Source of the DNA: Pseudomonas brassicacearum
GTDB lineage: Bacteria; Pseudomonadota; Gammaproteobacteria; Pseudomonadales; Pseudomonadaceae
Assembly: GCF_009601685.2 (NCBI RefSeq)
Contig: NZ_CP045701.2
Location: 248,001 to 312,000 of the forward strand
Length of the DNA stretch: 64,000 nucleotides
Direction: 5' to 3'
Shown: positions 26,255 through 39,400 of the stretch, one piece after another
Layout: each line of letters opens with the position of its first letter
How positions within the stretch are numbered: position 1 is the stretch's first letter
Program-made: the position numbers and the translations under genes
Notes under the pieces: generated by a model
What the model saw: the letters and a program-made list of their open reading frames with translations, nothing else
Told to the model about the DNA's origin: nothing
Databases searched by the model: none

Positions 26255-26338
26255 GGTAGCTGTGTGCGGGAGATCTTCGGATCTGCCGAGTTTTTGGGCG
26301 TTGTCTTACTCGGTCTTGCACACTCGCACATAGCTGCC
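26255..26338 (+). ncRNA. Putative structured leader RNA (three-way junction) of the DUF6124 gene
   Basis: The outer stem is GGTAGCTGTGTGCG (26255-26268) with CGCACATAGCTGCC (26325-26338), 12 Watson-Crick pairs of 14 plus G-U. Inside it are a hairpin AGATC-TTCG-GATCT (26271-26284), a C(UUCG)G tetraloop, and a second hairpin CCGAGT...ACTCGG (26286-26291 with 26308-26313). The structure ends 59 bases before the ATG at 26398, a position that suits a leader or cis-regulatory RNA. No known riboswitch class was recognised. Confidence 0.5.
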
Positions 26339-26397
26339 ACCCTTCATCGCGTGCAAGCGAGCCAGGGCGGCTCTGAATTGAATAGGAAGCCCAAACC

Positions 26398-26769
26398 ATG
26401 TTCAAAGCTACGCCTAACCCCCCACAGCCCTCATCCAAATCCCGAGTCGAAACCCAGCAAGCAAAAAAACTCGACGAAGCCACCGAACGCGTCCTTGACT
26501 ATTACCTCAATCCCAAACCCACCGATGAAGCCTCGGGAAAAAACCAAACCGCCCAGCTCTTCATGGTCTCCCCGGACATCGACACCGAAACCCTCCTGGC
26601 CAACGCCTCCGAAGACCTGCTGTCCATCAGCGCCATCGCCGCCGACCTGGCTGACGACGTCGACGGCTCACGCCGCAGCGTAATCCTGGCGATCAGTCGA
26701 ATGGCCGATGGAGTGCATCTGTTGGTGGAGCGGGCGATGGATCGGCTGGAGGTTCAAGCGGCGGGCTGA
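26398..26769 (+). CDS. DUF6124 family protein
   Basis: A 123-residue soluble protein of a Pseudomonas-restricted family. The pattern MFKATPNPP..., a middle LFMVSPDIDTETLLANASEDLLSISAIAADLADDVDG, and a C-terminal helix RRSVILAISRMADGVHLLVERAMDRL are typical of DUF6124 (formerly grouped with DUF3077). Function is unknown; the family is usually multicopy. AGGAAG lies 10 bp before the ATG. A deletion remnant of a second copy of this locus lies at 47398-47559. Confidence 0.8.
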   Translation: MFKATPNPPQPSSKSRVETQQAKKLDEATERVLDYYLNPKPTDEASGKNQTAQLFMVSPDIDTETLLANASEDLLSISAIAADLADDVDGSRRSVILAISRMADGVHLLVERAMDRLEVQAAG

Positions 26770-26789
26770 CAAGTCTATGGTGGATTGAA

Positions 26790-26905
26790 AATCGCCTTCG
26801 CGAGCAAGCCCGCTCCCACACTGGATTTGTGTTGAGCCGAAATACTGAAATCAACACCGATCAACTGTGGGAGCGAGCCTGCTCGCGAAGGCGTCAGCCC
26901 AGACA
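26790..26905. repeat. REPIN, 'CGCCTTCGCGAGCA' family
   Basis: Arms CGCCTTCGCGAGCAAGCCCG and GAGCCTGCTCGCGAAGGCG are reverse complements, with inner CTCCCACACTGG and CAACTGTGGGAGCG. The same family occurs at 47309-47417. Confidence 0.85.
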
Positions 26906-26945
26906 ACCCCAAACCCTGTAGCGAGGGAGTGGATAACTTGCAGGC

Positions 26946-27284
26946 CTAGATCAACCCCTTCTCATCATCATCGATCAACCGGCTCAACCCGCCCAAGGCT
27001 TCCCGGGCCTGGTTGCGGTCCATCAGCTTGGCCTGGGCTGCTGGTGGCAGGTCGGTGACGCGGATGACGCCTTTGCTGGTCAGCACCTGGATCAAGTCAT
27101 CGAGTACCCGGATCATCTCCAGGTCGCTTTGCTTGAGCTGCTTGAGGCTGTTTTCCACCGCCTGGTTGGCGAACCAGTCCTGGATCTCGTGGTTGTCGGC
27201 CGGCAAGGTTTCGCTGGCCTCGGCGTAAGCGGTGGCTTCTACGCGCACCAGCAGGCCTTGTGCATTGCGTTGCACATAAAACAT
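26946..27284 (-). CDS. Conserved hypothetical ('tryptophan synthase subunit beta-like' family)
   Basis: A 112-residue protein starting MFYVQRNAQGLLVRVEATAY, a sequence usually annotated in Pseudomonas as 'tryptophan synthase subunit beta like'. It shares no catalytic features with TrpB and the name is historical. It is acidic and helical, with NSLKQLKQSDLEMIRVLDDLIQVLTSKGVIRVTDLPPAAQ. GAGGGAT precedes the ATG. It is downstream of and co-directional with lapA, 142 bp away; a link to LapA is not shown by the sequence. Confidence 0.8.
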   Translation of the reverse strand: MFYVQRNAQGLLVRVEATAYAEASETLPADNHEIQDWFANQAVENSLKQLKQSDLEMIRVLDDLIQVLTSKGVIRVTDLPPAAQAKLMDRNQAREALGGLSRLIDDDEKGLI

Positions 27285-27390
27285 CGGGCATCCCTCATGT
27301 ATGAAGCGGCGTCATGCTGGGCAGCATAGGCCAACTGTGGGGGAGTATGGAGGGTGGAGACGAAATCGTCATCCCGGGGAACAGCCACGC

Positions 27391-27416
27391 ACGACCGCCC
27401 TGTGAAGGGCGGCCGT
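27391..27416 (-). terminator. Hairpin just after lapA, candidate terminator
   Basis: CCGCCCT / AGGGCGG with loop GTGA, extended by GAC/GCC-side pairs, begins 11 bp beyond the lapA stop. No T-run follows on the minus strand, so factor-independent termination is only possible rather than clear. Confidence 0.45.
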
Positions 27417-27426
27417 GAGGGCTCGG

Positions 27427-30400
27427 TCAACTGTTGTTGTGATCGACCTTGATGGTCGGGTCACTGCCGGCGATCAACGAGTTCAGGTTGACGTTCGACC
27501 AGTTGTTGCCTTCGAGCTTGATCGTGACGTCCGGTGTGGCCGCTGCGCCATTGTCCGCGTTGAACTGGCCGGTCGTGCTGACCTGCAGCGAGGATACGCC
27601 ATCGACCGTACTGATTTTCAGGAAGTGGTCGATGGTGCTGCCGGTTTCGCCCTGCAGCAGATCCCGCAGGTCGATCCGGTCGCCATCGCCGGCCTTGAAG
27701 TCCTTGATCACGTCAGTGCCGGTATCGCCGGATTTCCAGACAAAGGTATCGCCCCCAAGCCCGCCGATCAGGGTGTCATTGCCCTGGCCGCCGATCAGTG
27801 TGTCGTTACCCGTGCCACCCAGCAGGATGTCGTTGCCCTTGCCACCGTCGAGCGTGTCGTTGCCGCCCTGGCCGAAAATGATGTCGTTGCCGGCACCGCC
27901 CAGCAGGGTGTCGTTGCCATCGTGGGCACCGGATACATCGAACGTGGTGTAGTGCTCGGTGATGTACTGGTGCACATTGCTGGTGGTGACCTTGCCGACC
28001 TCCACGCCGTTCTGCTGGGCGACGAAGGCCTGGAGGGCCTGGTAGCCCTCGCCAGCGACACCGTTGAAGCTCACCAGGTCACCGAACAGGATGTCGTTGC
28101 CGTTGCCGCCATTGACCGTGTCGGAACCCGGCAAGGTCGCTTCGGTGTGACCGATGATCGAGTTGGCCAGGTTGCTTGGGTCGATGTTGGTCTGCGGGGT
28201 TTTGTCCGAGTCGTAGTCCTTCAGGTCGTCCAGTGTCACGCCTTTGTTCAAGCCGATGGCTTCCACGCCAGACACCGAGCTCAACAGCGCGAAAGCGCTC
28301 AGGGAGTTGCTGGTGGTGTTTGAGTTGGTGCTGCTGCCAGTGCCGTCGCGGTACGACAATTCGTAAGTACCATCACCTTGGGCGCGCAAAGTGCCCAACT
28401 CCTCACTGCTCCAGTAACCGCCCCAGGACTTGTGCCAGGACTGCAGCGTGACGTTGCCGTCAGTGTCGACCTGGATGCGATGCTTGCTGTCCAGGTCGGC
28501 GCTGAATGTCTGGCCCAGCTTGTAGTTGGTTGTCGTGATCAGGCTGTCGAGCTTCACGTCGCCATACAAGGTCGGGTTGGTCTGCTCGCCGGACTGATAG
28601 AAGGTCGGCTGGCCGTCGGTGATGAAGTACGTCAGGTTCGTCGCGCCGGTGTTGCTCGAGGCTTCGCTGCCCTTGAACCAGTTGGCCGTGGTCTTGAACA
28701 CGTCCTCATAGTTGGTGCCGCCGCCGGACACCATCGTGTCCAACACGTTCTGGAGCAACGTCAGCGCGTTTGGATCGTTGAGGTTGACCGAAACGGTCTT
28801 GTTCACCTGGCTGTCGAAGTCCGCCAGGAAGATGTTCACCGTCCCGGAGTTTCCGCCCATGCTCTGCTTGAGGGTGTTGAACACCGAGGTCAGCGAGTTC
28901 TTGGCCGCTGTGATGGACGCGTCGCTCATGCTGCCGGAGCTGTCGACCATGAAGGCGATGTTGTAGTTGACCCCCGGCACCACGGTCAGCCCACCAATGT
29001 CGGCGACCACGATGTCATTGCCGTCGGTGCCGGTGACGTTGTCACTGCCCGACGTGGCGGTGATGGCGTTGTAGGTGGCCGGGTACACGGTGACCGGGAT
29101 CTGCGCCGTGCTCGTTGCCGAGCCGCCAAGGGCTTCGGTGGAGGTCGACGTCACGGTCAGGTTGAACTGGCCGTTGTAGTAGGTCGGTGGGGTCAGGGTC
29201 AGGCTGCCCAGGTTCCAGCCGGTGACCGAGGCTTCGCCGTTGCTGCCCACGGTCGCGGTATGACCTGCGCCGTCGCTCAGCACGCTACCTTCCGGAATGC
29301 CACCGATCTTCACGCTCAGGCTTTCGGAGCCGTCGGTGTCGGTCAGGGCGGTGGTGATCTTCGACAGGTTCACGCTGGTGCCTTCGGCGCCTTCGTTGAG
29401 CTTGTAGCCGTCGTAGTAGCCTTCGCCGTTGGTGCCGTGCAGGTCGGAGACGGTCACGCCCGCGTTCGCCAAGTCGGCCACGCCGGTGTACAGCGGCACG
29501 CCGGCACTGCTCAGGTCGACCGGTGTGCTGCCGTTGACCGACAGGTTCACGTCATAGCTGCCCGGGCCGGTCTGGTTGTGGTGGTAGATGTCCAGGGTGT
29601 AGTAGCCGCTGGTGGTCGGCGTGAACGAACCGTTCAACTGGCCGCCCGCACCCCACGTGGTTGCCGCGGCGGTTTTGCCGCCGATGGTCACCAGCAGGCT
29701 GTCATCGCCCGTGCCGCTGAAGGTGTAGGTCTTGCCGGCTTCGAGGAAGATCAGGCCCGAGGTCTTCGACGCGGTGCCCGGGTTGACGTTGCTGTCGGAC
29801 TGCACGTTGGTCACGTTGGCGCTGCTGTTCGGCGTGCCGGCGGCATCGATCACCGACTTGAGCGTGCCGGATGGCGCGCCGCTGCCATCGGTGCCCAGGC
29901 CCGACAGGCCGGTCCAGACTTCCTTGATCAGACCCGTGGAAGTCACGTTGTTGCCGGCCACGTTGAGACTCGGTGCGTCGGCGACCGGCGTGATGTCGAT
30001 CTTCACGGTGCTGGTATTGCCCAGCGCCTGGCCATCGGTTGGCTGGAAGCTGATTTGTGCGTAGTCGGCCTTCTGATCGCCCACGCCAGCCGGGTTGCCG
30101 TTGGCGCCGGACTCGTTGGCATCGGGAGTGAAGCGCAGCTTGCCAGCGTCGATGTCAGCCTTGGTGAAGGTCTGGTTGTTGGCCACGTCCTTCCAGGTTG
30201 CACCGTCCAGGTACTGCAACTTGCCGTCGCTCGGCAGCCCGGTGATTTTCACACCCTGGCTGGCGGCGGCGCTGTCCACATCGCTGATGCCGAACGTCGA
30301 CCAGCCGAGTACCAGCGAAGTGTCTTCGGTGCCGGTCACCGCGCCGCCAGTGGCTACTGGCGCGTCGTTGACTCCGACCACGTTCACGGTGGTGGTGGCG

Positions 30401-33400
30401 GTGTTGGAGTAGCTCGCGCCGTCGGTCACTGTCACGGTGATGATGCGCGGTACGGTGCTCGGATCTTCGCTGTTGTTGATGAAGCTGATGTTCTTGATCT
30501 GCTGCATGTAGTCGGCCAGCGTCGCGTTGCCCGACAGCGTCAGGACGACCTTGCCGTCGGTGCTGTTGGCGTTGATGCTGATGCCGTTGACGCTGTTGCC
30601 CAGGTTCAGCGCATCGCCGGGCTGACGGTTGGTCAGCACGATGGTGGCGCCGGTCAGCATGGTGCTATCCGGGTCTGTGATGGTCAGGTCGGTGTCGGCG
30701 ATGGACACGCCCGGGCCGGTGGTGCCTTCGGTGAAGGTTACCTGGTAATCGGCGCCGGTCTTGCCGCTGGAGTTGTTGGCGTCCAGGTCGAGCACCGGTG
30801 GCGCGTCGTTGTCGATGATCGAGGTGCTGACGCTGCCGTTGGTGCCGCTGACCGCCAGGTGCTCGAAGTTGCCACCGGTGGCCGAGTCGATCTTGACCAC
30901 GAAGTTTTCCGTGCCTTCGGTGATCTTGTCGTCCAGCGTTGCCACGTTGAAGGTGGCGCTGGTGGCGTTGGCCGGGATCTTAACGGTGTAGACACCGGTG
31001 AAGTCCGTGCCGTCGGCGGCGGTGCCGCTGTAGACGATCTTGAGCGTCACCTCGGTTTGTGCCGGGTTCGTCAGGCTGACGGTGTACGTGGCCGCCTGGC
31101 CTTCGGTGACCGACGTGCTGCCGGTGATGCTGACAGTGGTGTTGTCGATGGTGTCGGTAACGTCGGTCGCTGCTGGCGTGGTGCTCGGCACCAGGTTCTC
31201 GAAGTTACCGCCAGTGGCGTTGTCGATGCTGACTTCAACTTTACCGGCGTCTTTATAGACGTCGTCTGTTGGCGCGTCGACGGTCACGGTGCCGGTGGTG
31301 GCGCCAGCGGCGATGTTGATGACGGCGCCGTTGCTCAGGGTGACAGTGACAGGCGAGCCGGCCGCGTTGGTCAGGGTCGCGGTGTAAACGATGGAGCCGC
31401 CTTCAGCAACGGTATCGGTTGCACTCAAGGTCAGGCCGGTAGTGTCCTGCACATCGGTAACGGTGGTGTCCGCTGGAGTAGCGTCGATGTCCAGTTTTTC
31501 GTAGTTGCCGCCCTGGGCGTCGTCGATTTTGACGCTCAGGTTGTCGCCGCCTGCGAGGGCGTCGTTCTGGGTCACGAAGTTGACCGAGCCACTGCTGGCG
31601 CCAACCGGAATGGTAATGGTCTGGCCGTTGCTCAACGTTACGACGAGCGGGGCATCAGTGACCGGAGCATTGACCGAAGCGGTGTACACCACGGTGCCGC
31701 CTTCAGCGACGGTGGACGTTGCGGTCAGGCTGACAGTCGAAGTGTCGATGGTGTCGGTGACATCGGTGACTGCTGGTGTAGTGCTCGGCACCAGGTTCTC
31801 GAAGTTGCCGCCCGTGGCGTTGTCGATGCTGACTTCGACTTTGCCGGCGTCTTTATAGACGTCGTCTGTTGGCGCGTCGACGGTCACGGTGCCGGTGGTG
31901 GCGCCTGCTGCGATGTTGATCACCGCGCCGTTGCTCAGGGTGACGGTGACAGGCGAGCCGGCCGCGTTGGTCAGGGTCGCGGTGTAAACGATGGAGCCGC
32001 CTTCAGCAACGGTATCGGTTGCACTCAAGGTCAGGCCGGTAGTGTCCTGCACATCGGTAACGGTGGTGTCCGCTGGAGTAGCGTCGATGTCCAGTTTTTC
32101 GTAGTTGCCGCCCTGGGCGTCGTCGATTTTCACGCTCAGGTTGTCGCCGCCTGCGAGGGCGTCGTTTGGCGTGACGAAGTTCACCGAAGAGGAGCTGGCG
32201 CCGACCGGAATGGTAATGGTCTGGCCGTTGCTCAACGTTACGACGAGCGGGGCATCAGTGACCGGGGCGTTGACCGAGGCGGTGTACACCACGGTGCCGC
32301 CTTCAGCGACGGTGGACGTTGCGGTCAGGCTGACAGTCGAAGTATCGATGGTATCGGTAACGTCGGTGACTGCTGGTGTAGTGCTCGGCACCAGGTTCTC
32401 GAAGTTACCGCCCGTGGCGTTGTCGATGCTGACTTCAACTTTGCCGGCGTCTTTATAGACGTCGTCTGTTGGGGCATCGACGGTCACGGTACCGGTGGTG
32501 GCGCCAGCGGCGATGTTGATCACCGCGCCGTTGCTCAGGGTGACGGTGACAGGCGAGCCCGCGGCGTTGGTCAATGTTGCGGTGTAAACAATCGAGCCGC
32601 CTTCAGCAACGGTATCGGTTGCACTCAAGGTCAGGCCGGTAGTGTCCTGCACATCGGTAACGGTGGTGTCCGCCGGAGTGGCGTCGATGTCCAGTTTTTC
32701 GTAGTTGCCGCCCTGGGCGTCGTCGATCTTGACGCTCAGGTTGTCGCCGCCCGCGAGGGCGTCGTTTGGCGTGACGAAGTTCACCGAAGAGGAGCTGGCG
32801 CCGACCGGAATGGTAATGGTCTGGCCGTTGCTCAACGTTACGACGAGCGGGGCGTCAGTGACCGGAGCATTGACCGAAGCGGTGTAAACGACAGTACCGC
32901 CTTCGGCGACATTCGCGGTCGCAGTGAGCGAAACGGTGCTGGTGTCGATGGTGTCGGTGACGTCAGTCACCGCAGGCGCGGTGCTCGGAACCAGGTTTTC
33001 GAAGTTGCCGCCAGTGGCGTTATCGATGCTGACTTCAACTTTGCCAGCGTCTTTATAGACGTCGTCTGTTGGCGCGTCGACGGTCACGGTGCCAGTGGTG
33101 GCGCCTGCTGCGATGTTGATGACTGCGCCGTTGCTCAGGGTCACGGTCACTGGCGAGCCAGCGGCGTTGGTCAGGGTGGCGGTGTAAACGATCGAACCGC
33201 CTTCAGCGACAGTGTCGGTTGCCGAGAGCGTCAGGCCGGTGGTGTCCTGCACATCGGTAACGGTGGTGTCCGCCGGAGTGGCGTCGATGTCCAGTTTCTC
33301 GTAGTTGCCGCCCTGGGCATCGTCGATTTTGACGCTCAGGTTGTCGCCGCCTGCAAGGGCGTCGTTTGGCGTGACGAAGTTCACGGTGCCACTGCTGGCG

Positions 33401-36400
33401 CCCACGGGGATGGTAATGGTCTGACCGTTGCTCAACGTTACGACGAGCGGGGCATCAGTGACCGGGGCGTTAACCGACGCGGTGTACACCACGGTCCCAC
33501 CTTCGGCCACCGTCGAAGTCGCTGTGAGCGAAACGGTGCTGGTGTCGATGGTGTCGGTGACGTCAGTCACCGCAGGCGCGGTGCTCGGCACCAGGTTCTC
33601 GAAGTTACCGCCAGTGGCGTTGTCGATGCTGACTTCGACTTTGCCGGCGTCTTTATAGACGTCGTCTGTTGGGGCGTCGACGGTCACGGTGCCGGTGGTG
33701 GCGCCTGCTGCGATGTTGATGACGGCGCCGTTGTTCAGGGTCACAGTAACAGGCGAGCCAGCGGCGTTGGTCAGGGTAGCGGTGTAAACAATCGAACCGC
33801 CTTCGGCGACAGTGTCGGTTGCCGATAGCGTCAGGCCGGTAGTGTCCTGCACATCGGTAACGGTGGTGTCCGCTGGAGTAGCGTCGATGTCCAGTTTTTC
33901 GTAGTTGCCGCCTTGGGCGTCGTCGATCTTCACGCTCAGGTTATCGCCGCCTGCGAGGGCGTCGTTCGGCGTGACAAAGTTCACCGAAGAGGAGCTGGCG
34001 CCGACCGGGATGGTGATGCTTTGACCGTTGCTCAACGTTACGACGAGCGGGGCGTCAGTGACCGGGGCGTTAACCGACGCGGTGTACACCACGGTCCCAC
34101 CTTCGGCCACAGTCGAAGTCGCTGTGAGCGAAACAGTGCTGGTGTCGATGGTGTCGGTGACGTCAGTCACCGCAGGCGTGGTGCTCGGCACCAGGTTCTC
34201 GAAGTTACCGCCCGTGGCGTTGTCGATGCTGACTTCGACTTTGCCAGCGTCTTTATAGACGTCGTCTGTTGGCGCGTCGACGGTCACGGTGCCGGTGGTG
34301 GCGCCGGCAGCGATGTTGATCACCGCGCCGTTGCTCAGGGTCACGGTGACCGGCGAGCCAGCAGCGTTGGTCAGGGTGGCGGTGTAAACGATGGAACCGC
34401 CTTCAGCAACAGTGTCAGTTGCCGAGAGCGTCAGGCCAGTAGTGTCCTGCACATCGGTAACGGTGGTGTCCGCCGGGGTGGCGTCGATGTCCAGTTTTTC
34501 GTAGTTACCGCCCTGGGCATCGTCGATTTTGACGCTCAGGCTGTCGCCGCCTGCGAGGGCGTCGTTCGGCGTGACAAAGTTCACCGAAGAGGAGCTGGCG
34601 CCGACCGGGATGGTGATGGTCTGACCGTTGCTCAACGTTACGACGAGCGGGGCGTCAGTGACCGGGGCGTTAACCGACGCGGTGTACACCACGGTCCCAC
34701 CTTCGGCCACAGTCGAAGTCGCTGTGAGCGAAACAGTGCTGGTGTCGATGGTGTCGGTGACGTCAGTCACCGCAGGCGTGGTGCTCGGCACCAGGTTCTC
34801 GAAGTTACCGCCAGTGGCGTTGTCGATGCTGACTTCAACTTTGCCGGCGTCTTTATAGACGTCGTCTGTTGGGGCATCGACGGTCACGGTACCGGTGGTG
34901 GCGCCAGCGGCGATGTTGATCACCGCGCCGTTGCTCAGGGTGACGGTGACAGGCGAGCCCGCGGCGTTGGTCAATGTTGCGGTGTAAACAATCGAGCCGC
35001 CTTCAGCAACGGTATCGGTTGCACTCAAGGTCAGGCCGGTAGTGTCCTGCACATCGGTAACGGTGGTGTCCGACGGAGTAGCGTCGATGTCCAGTTTTTC
35101 GTAGTTGCCGCCCTGGGCATCGTCGATTTTGACGCTCAGGCTGTCGCCGCCTGCAAGGGCGTCGTTTGGCGTGACGAAGTTCACCGAAGAGGAGCTGGCG
35201 CCGACCGGAATGGTAATGGTCTGGCCGTTGCTCAACGTTACGACGAGCGGGGCGTCAGTGACCGGAGCATTGACCGAAGCGGTGTAAACCACGGTGCCAC
35301 CTTCAGCAACGGTGGACGTTGCGGTCAGGCTGACAGTCGAAGTGTCGATGGTGTCGGTGACGTCAGTCACCGCAGGCGTGGTGCTCGGAACCAGGTTCTC
35401 GAAGTTACCGCCCGTGGCGTTGTCGATGCTGACTTCGACTTTGCCAGCGTCTTTGTAGACGTCGTCTGTTGGGGCATCGACGGTCACGGTACCGGTGGTG
35501 GCGCCAGCGGCGATGTTGATCACCGCGCCGTTGCTCAGGGTGACGGTGACAGGCGAGCCCGCGGCGTTGGTCAATGTTGCGGTGTAAACAATCGAGCCGC
35601 CTTCAGCAACGGTATCGGTTGCACTCAAGGTCAGGCCGGTAGTGTCCTGCACATCGGTAACGGTGGTGTCCGACGGAGTAGCGTCGATGTCCAGTTTTTC
35701 GTAGTTGCCGCCCTGGGCATCGTCGATTTTGACGCTCAGGCTGTCGCCGCCTGCAAGGGCGTCGTTTGGCGTGACGAAGTTCACCGAAGAGGAGCTGGCG
35801 CCGACCGGAATGGTAATGGTCTGGCCGTTGCTCAACGTTACGACGAGCGGGGCGTCAGTGACCGGAGCATTGACCGAAGCGGTGTAAACCACGGTGCCAC
35901 CTTCAGCAACGGTGGACGTTGCGGTCAGGCTGACAGTCGAAGTGTCGATGGTGTCGGTGACGTCAGTCACCGCAGGCGTGGTGCTCGGAACCAGGTTCTC
36001 GAAGTTACCGCCCGTGGCGTTGTCGATGCTGACTTCGACTTTGCCAGCGTCTTTGTAGACGTCGTCTGTTGGGGCATCGACCGTGACGGTGCCAGTGGTG
36101 GCACCGGCAGCGATGTTGATCACTGCGCCGTTGCTCAGGGTGACTGTCACTGGCGAGCCGGCCGCGTTGGTCAGGGTAGCGGTGTAAACGATGGAACCGC
36201 CTTCAGCGACAGTGTCGGTTGCCGAGAGCGTCAGGCCAGTGGTGTCCTGCACATCGGTAACGGTGGTGTCCGCCGGAGTGGCGTCGATGTCCAGTTTTTC
36301 GTAGTTGCCGCCCTGGGCATCGTCGATTTTGACGCTCAGGTTGTCGCCGCCTGCGAGGGCGTCGTTTGGCGTGACGAAGTTCACCGAAGAGGAGCTGGCG

Positions 36401-39400
36401 CCGACTGGGATGGTGATGGTCTGGCCGTTGCTCAACGTCACGACGAGCGGGGTATCAGTGACCGGGGCGTTGACCGAGGCGGTGTAAACCACGGTACCGC
36501 CTTCAGCGACGGTGGACGTTGCGGTCAGGCTGACAGTCGAAGCATCGATGGTATCGGTAACGTCGGTGACTGCTGGCGTGGTGCTCGGCACCAGGTTCTC
36601 GAAGTTGCCGCCAGTGGCGTTGTCGATGCTGACTTCGACTTTGCCGGCGTCTTTATAGACGTCGTCTGTTGGGGCGTCGACGGTCACGGTGCCGGTGGTG
36701 GCGCCAGCGGCGATGTTGATCACGGCGCCGTTGCTCAGGGTGACAGTGACAGGCGAGCCCGCGGCGTTGGTCAAGGTTGCGGTGTAAACGATCGAACCGC
36801 CTTCGGCGACAGTGTCGGTTGCCGATAGCGTCAGGCCGGTAGTGTCCTGCACATCGGTAACGGTGGTGTCCGCTGGAGTAGCGTCGATGTCCAGTTTTTC
36901 GTAGTTGCCGCCTTGGGCGTCGTCGATCTTCACGCTCAGGTTATCGCCGCCTGCGAGGGCGTCGTTCGGCGTGACAAAGTTCACCGAAGAGGAGCTGGCG
37001 CCGACCGGGATGGTGATGGTCTGACCGTTGCTCAACGTTACGACGAGCGGGGCGTCAGTGACCGGGGCGTTAACCGACGCGGTGTACACCACGGTCCCAC
37101 CTTCGGCCACAGTCGAAGTCGCTGTGAGCGAAACAGTGCTGGTGTCGATGGTGTCGGTGACGTCAGTCACCGCAGGCGTGGTGCTCGGCACCAGGTTCTC
37201 GAAGTTACCGCCCGTGGCGTTGTCGATGCTGACTTCGACTTTGCCAGCGTCTTTATAGACGTCGTCTGTTGGCGCATCGACGGTCACAGTGCCAGTGGTG
37301 GCGCCGGCGGCGATGTTGATGACGGCGCCGTTGCTCAGGGTCACGGTGACAGGCGAGCCGGCGGCATTGGTCAGGGTCGCGGTGTAAACGATCGAACCGC
37401 CTTCGGCGACAGTGTCGGTTGCACTCAAGGTCAGGCCGGTAGTGTCCTGCACATCGGTAACGGTGGTGTCCGCCGGAGTGGCGTCGATGTCCAGTTTTTC
37501 GTAGTTGCCGCCCTGGGCGTCGTCGATCTTGACGCTCAGGTTGTCGCCGCCTGCGAGGGCGTCGTTTGGCGTGACGAAATTCACGGTGCCACTGCTGGCG
37601 CCAACCGGAATGGTAATGGTCTGACCGTTGCTCAACGTCACGACGAGCGGAGCATCAGTGACCGGGGCGTTGACCGAGGCGGTGTAAATGACAGTGCCAC
37701 CTTCGGCCACAGTCGAAGTCGCTGTGAGCGAAACGGTGCTGGTGTCGATGGTGTCGGTGACGTCAGTCACCGCAGGCGTGGTGCTCGGAACCAGGTTTTC
37801 GAAGTTGCCGCCAGTGGCGTTATCGATGCTGACTTCAACTTTGCCAGCGTCTTTATAGACGTCGTCTGTTGGCGCATCGACGGTCACGGTGCCGGTGGTG
37901 GCGCCTGCTGCGATGTTGATGACGGCGCCGTTGCTCAGGGTCACAGTAACAGGCGAGCCAGCGGCGTTGGTCAGGGTGGCGGTGTAAACAATCGAGCCGC
38001 CTTCAGCAACGGTATCGGTTGCACTCAAGGTCAGGCCGGTAGTGTCCTGCACATCGGTAACGGTGGTATCCGCCGGAGTGGCGTCGATGTCCAGTTTTTC
38101 GTAGTTGCCGCCCTGGGCGTCGTCGATCTTCACGCTCAGGCTGTCGCCGCCCGCGAGGGCGTCGTTTGGCGTGACGAAGTTCACGGTGCCACTGCTGGCG
38201 CCGACCGGGATGGTGATGGTCTGACCGTTGCTCAACGTCACGACGAGCGGGGCGTCAGTGACAGGAGCATTGACCGAAGCGGTGTAAACCACGGTGCCGC
38301 CTTCAGCGACGGTGGACGTTGCGGTCAGGCTGACAGTCGAGGTGTCGATGGTGTCGGTAACGTCGGTCGCTGCTGGCGCGGTGCTCGGAACTAGGTTCTC
38401 GAAGTTGCCGCCAGTGGCGTTGTCGATGCTGACTTCGACTTTGCCGGCGTCTTTATAGACGTCGTCTGTTGGCGCATCGACGGTCACGGTACCAGTGGTG
38501 GCGCCGGCGGCGATGTTGATGACGGCGCCGTTGCTCAGGGTGACGGTGACAGGCGAGCCGGCCGCATTGGTCAGGGTCGCGGTGTAAACAATCGAACCGC
38601 CTTCGGCGACAGTGTCGGTTGCCGAGAGCGTCAGGCCGGTAGTGTCCTGCACATCAGTAACGGTGGTGTCCGCCGGCGTGGCGTCGATGTCCAGTTTTTC
38701 GTAGTTGCCGCCCTGGGCGTCGTCGATTTTGACGCTCAGGTTATCGCCGCCTGCGAGGGCGTCGTTCTGGGTAACGAAGTTCACCGAACCGGAGCTGGAG
38801 CCGACCGGAATGGTGATGCTTTGGCCGTTGCTCAACGTCACGACCAGAGGTGCGCCGGTTACCGGAGCATTGACCGAAGCGGTGTAAACCACGGTGCCAC
38901 CTTCAGCAACGGTGGACGTTGCGGTCAGGCTGACAGTCGAAGTGTCGATGGTGTCGGTGACGTCAGTCACCGCAGGCGTGGTGCTCGGAACCAGGTTCTC
39001 GAAGTTACCGCCCGTGGCGTTGTCGATGCTGACTTCGACTTTGCCGGCGTCTTTGTAGACGTCGTCTGTTGGGGCATCGACCGTGACGGTGCCAGTGGTG
39101 GCACCGGCAGCGATGTTGATCACTGCGCCGTTGCTCAGGGTGACTGTCACTGGCGAGCCGGCCGCGTTGGTCAGGGTAGCGGTGTAAACGATGGAACCGC
39201 CTTCAGCGACAGTGTCGGTTGCCGAGAGCGTCAGGCCAGTGGTGTCCTGCACATCGGTAACGGTGGTGTCCGCCGGAGTGGCGTCGATGTCCAGTTTTTC
39301 GTAGTTGCCGCCCTGGGCATCGTCGATTTTGACGCTCAGGTTATCGCCGCCCGCGAGGGCGTCGTTCTGGGTAACGAAGTTCACCGAACCGGAGCTGGAG

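Noticed and set aside
26005..26259. Small protein from the conserved VLGDFLRVVANLVN frame
   Set aside because: Changes between the two copies mostly alter the amino acid, the upstream start lies in the inverted-repeat arm, and no ribosome site is evident; kept only as a conserved DNA block.
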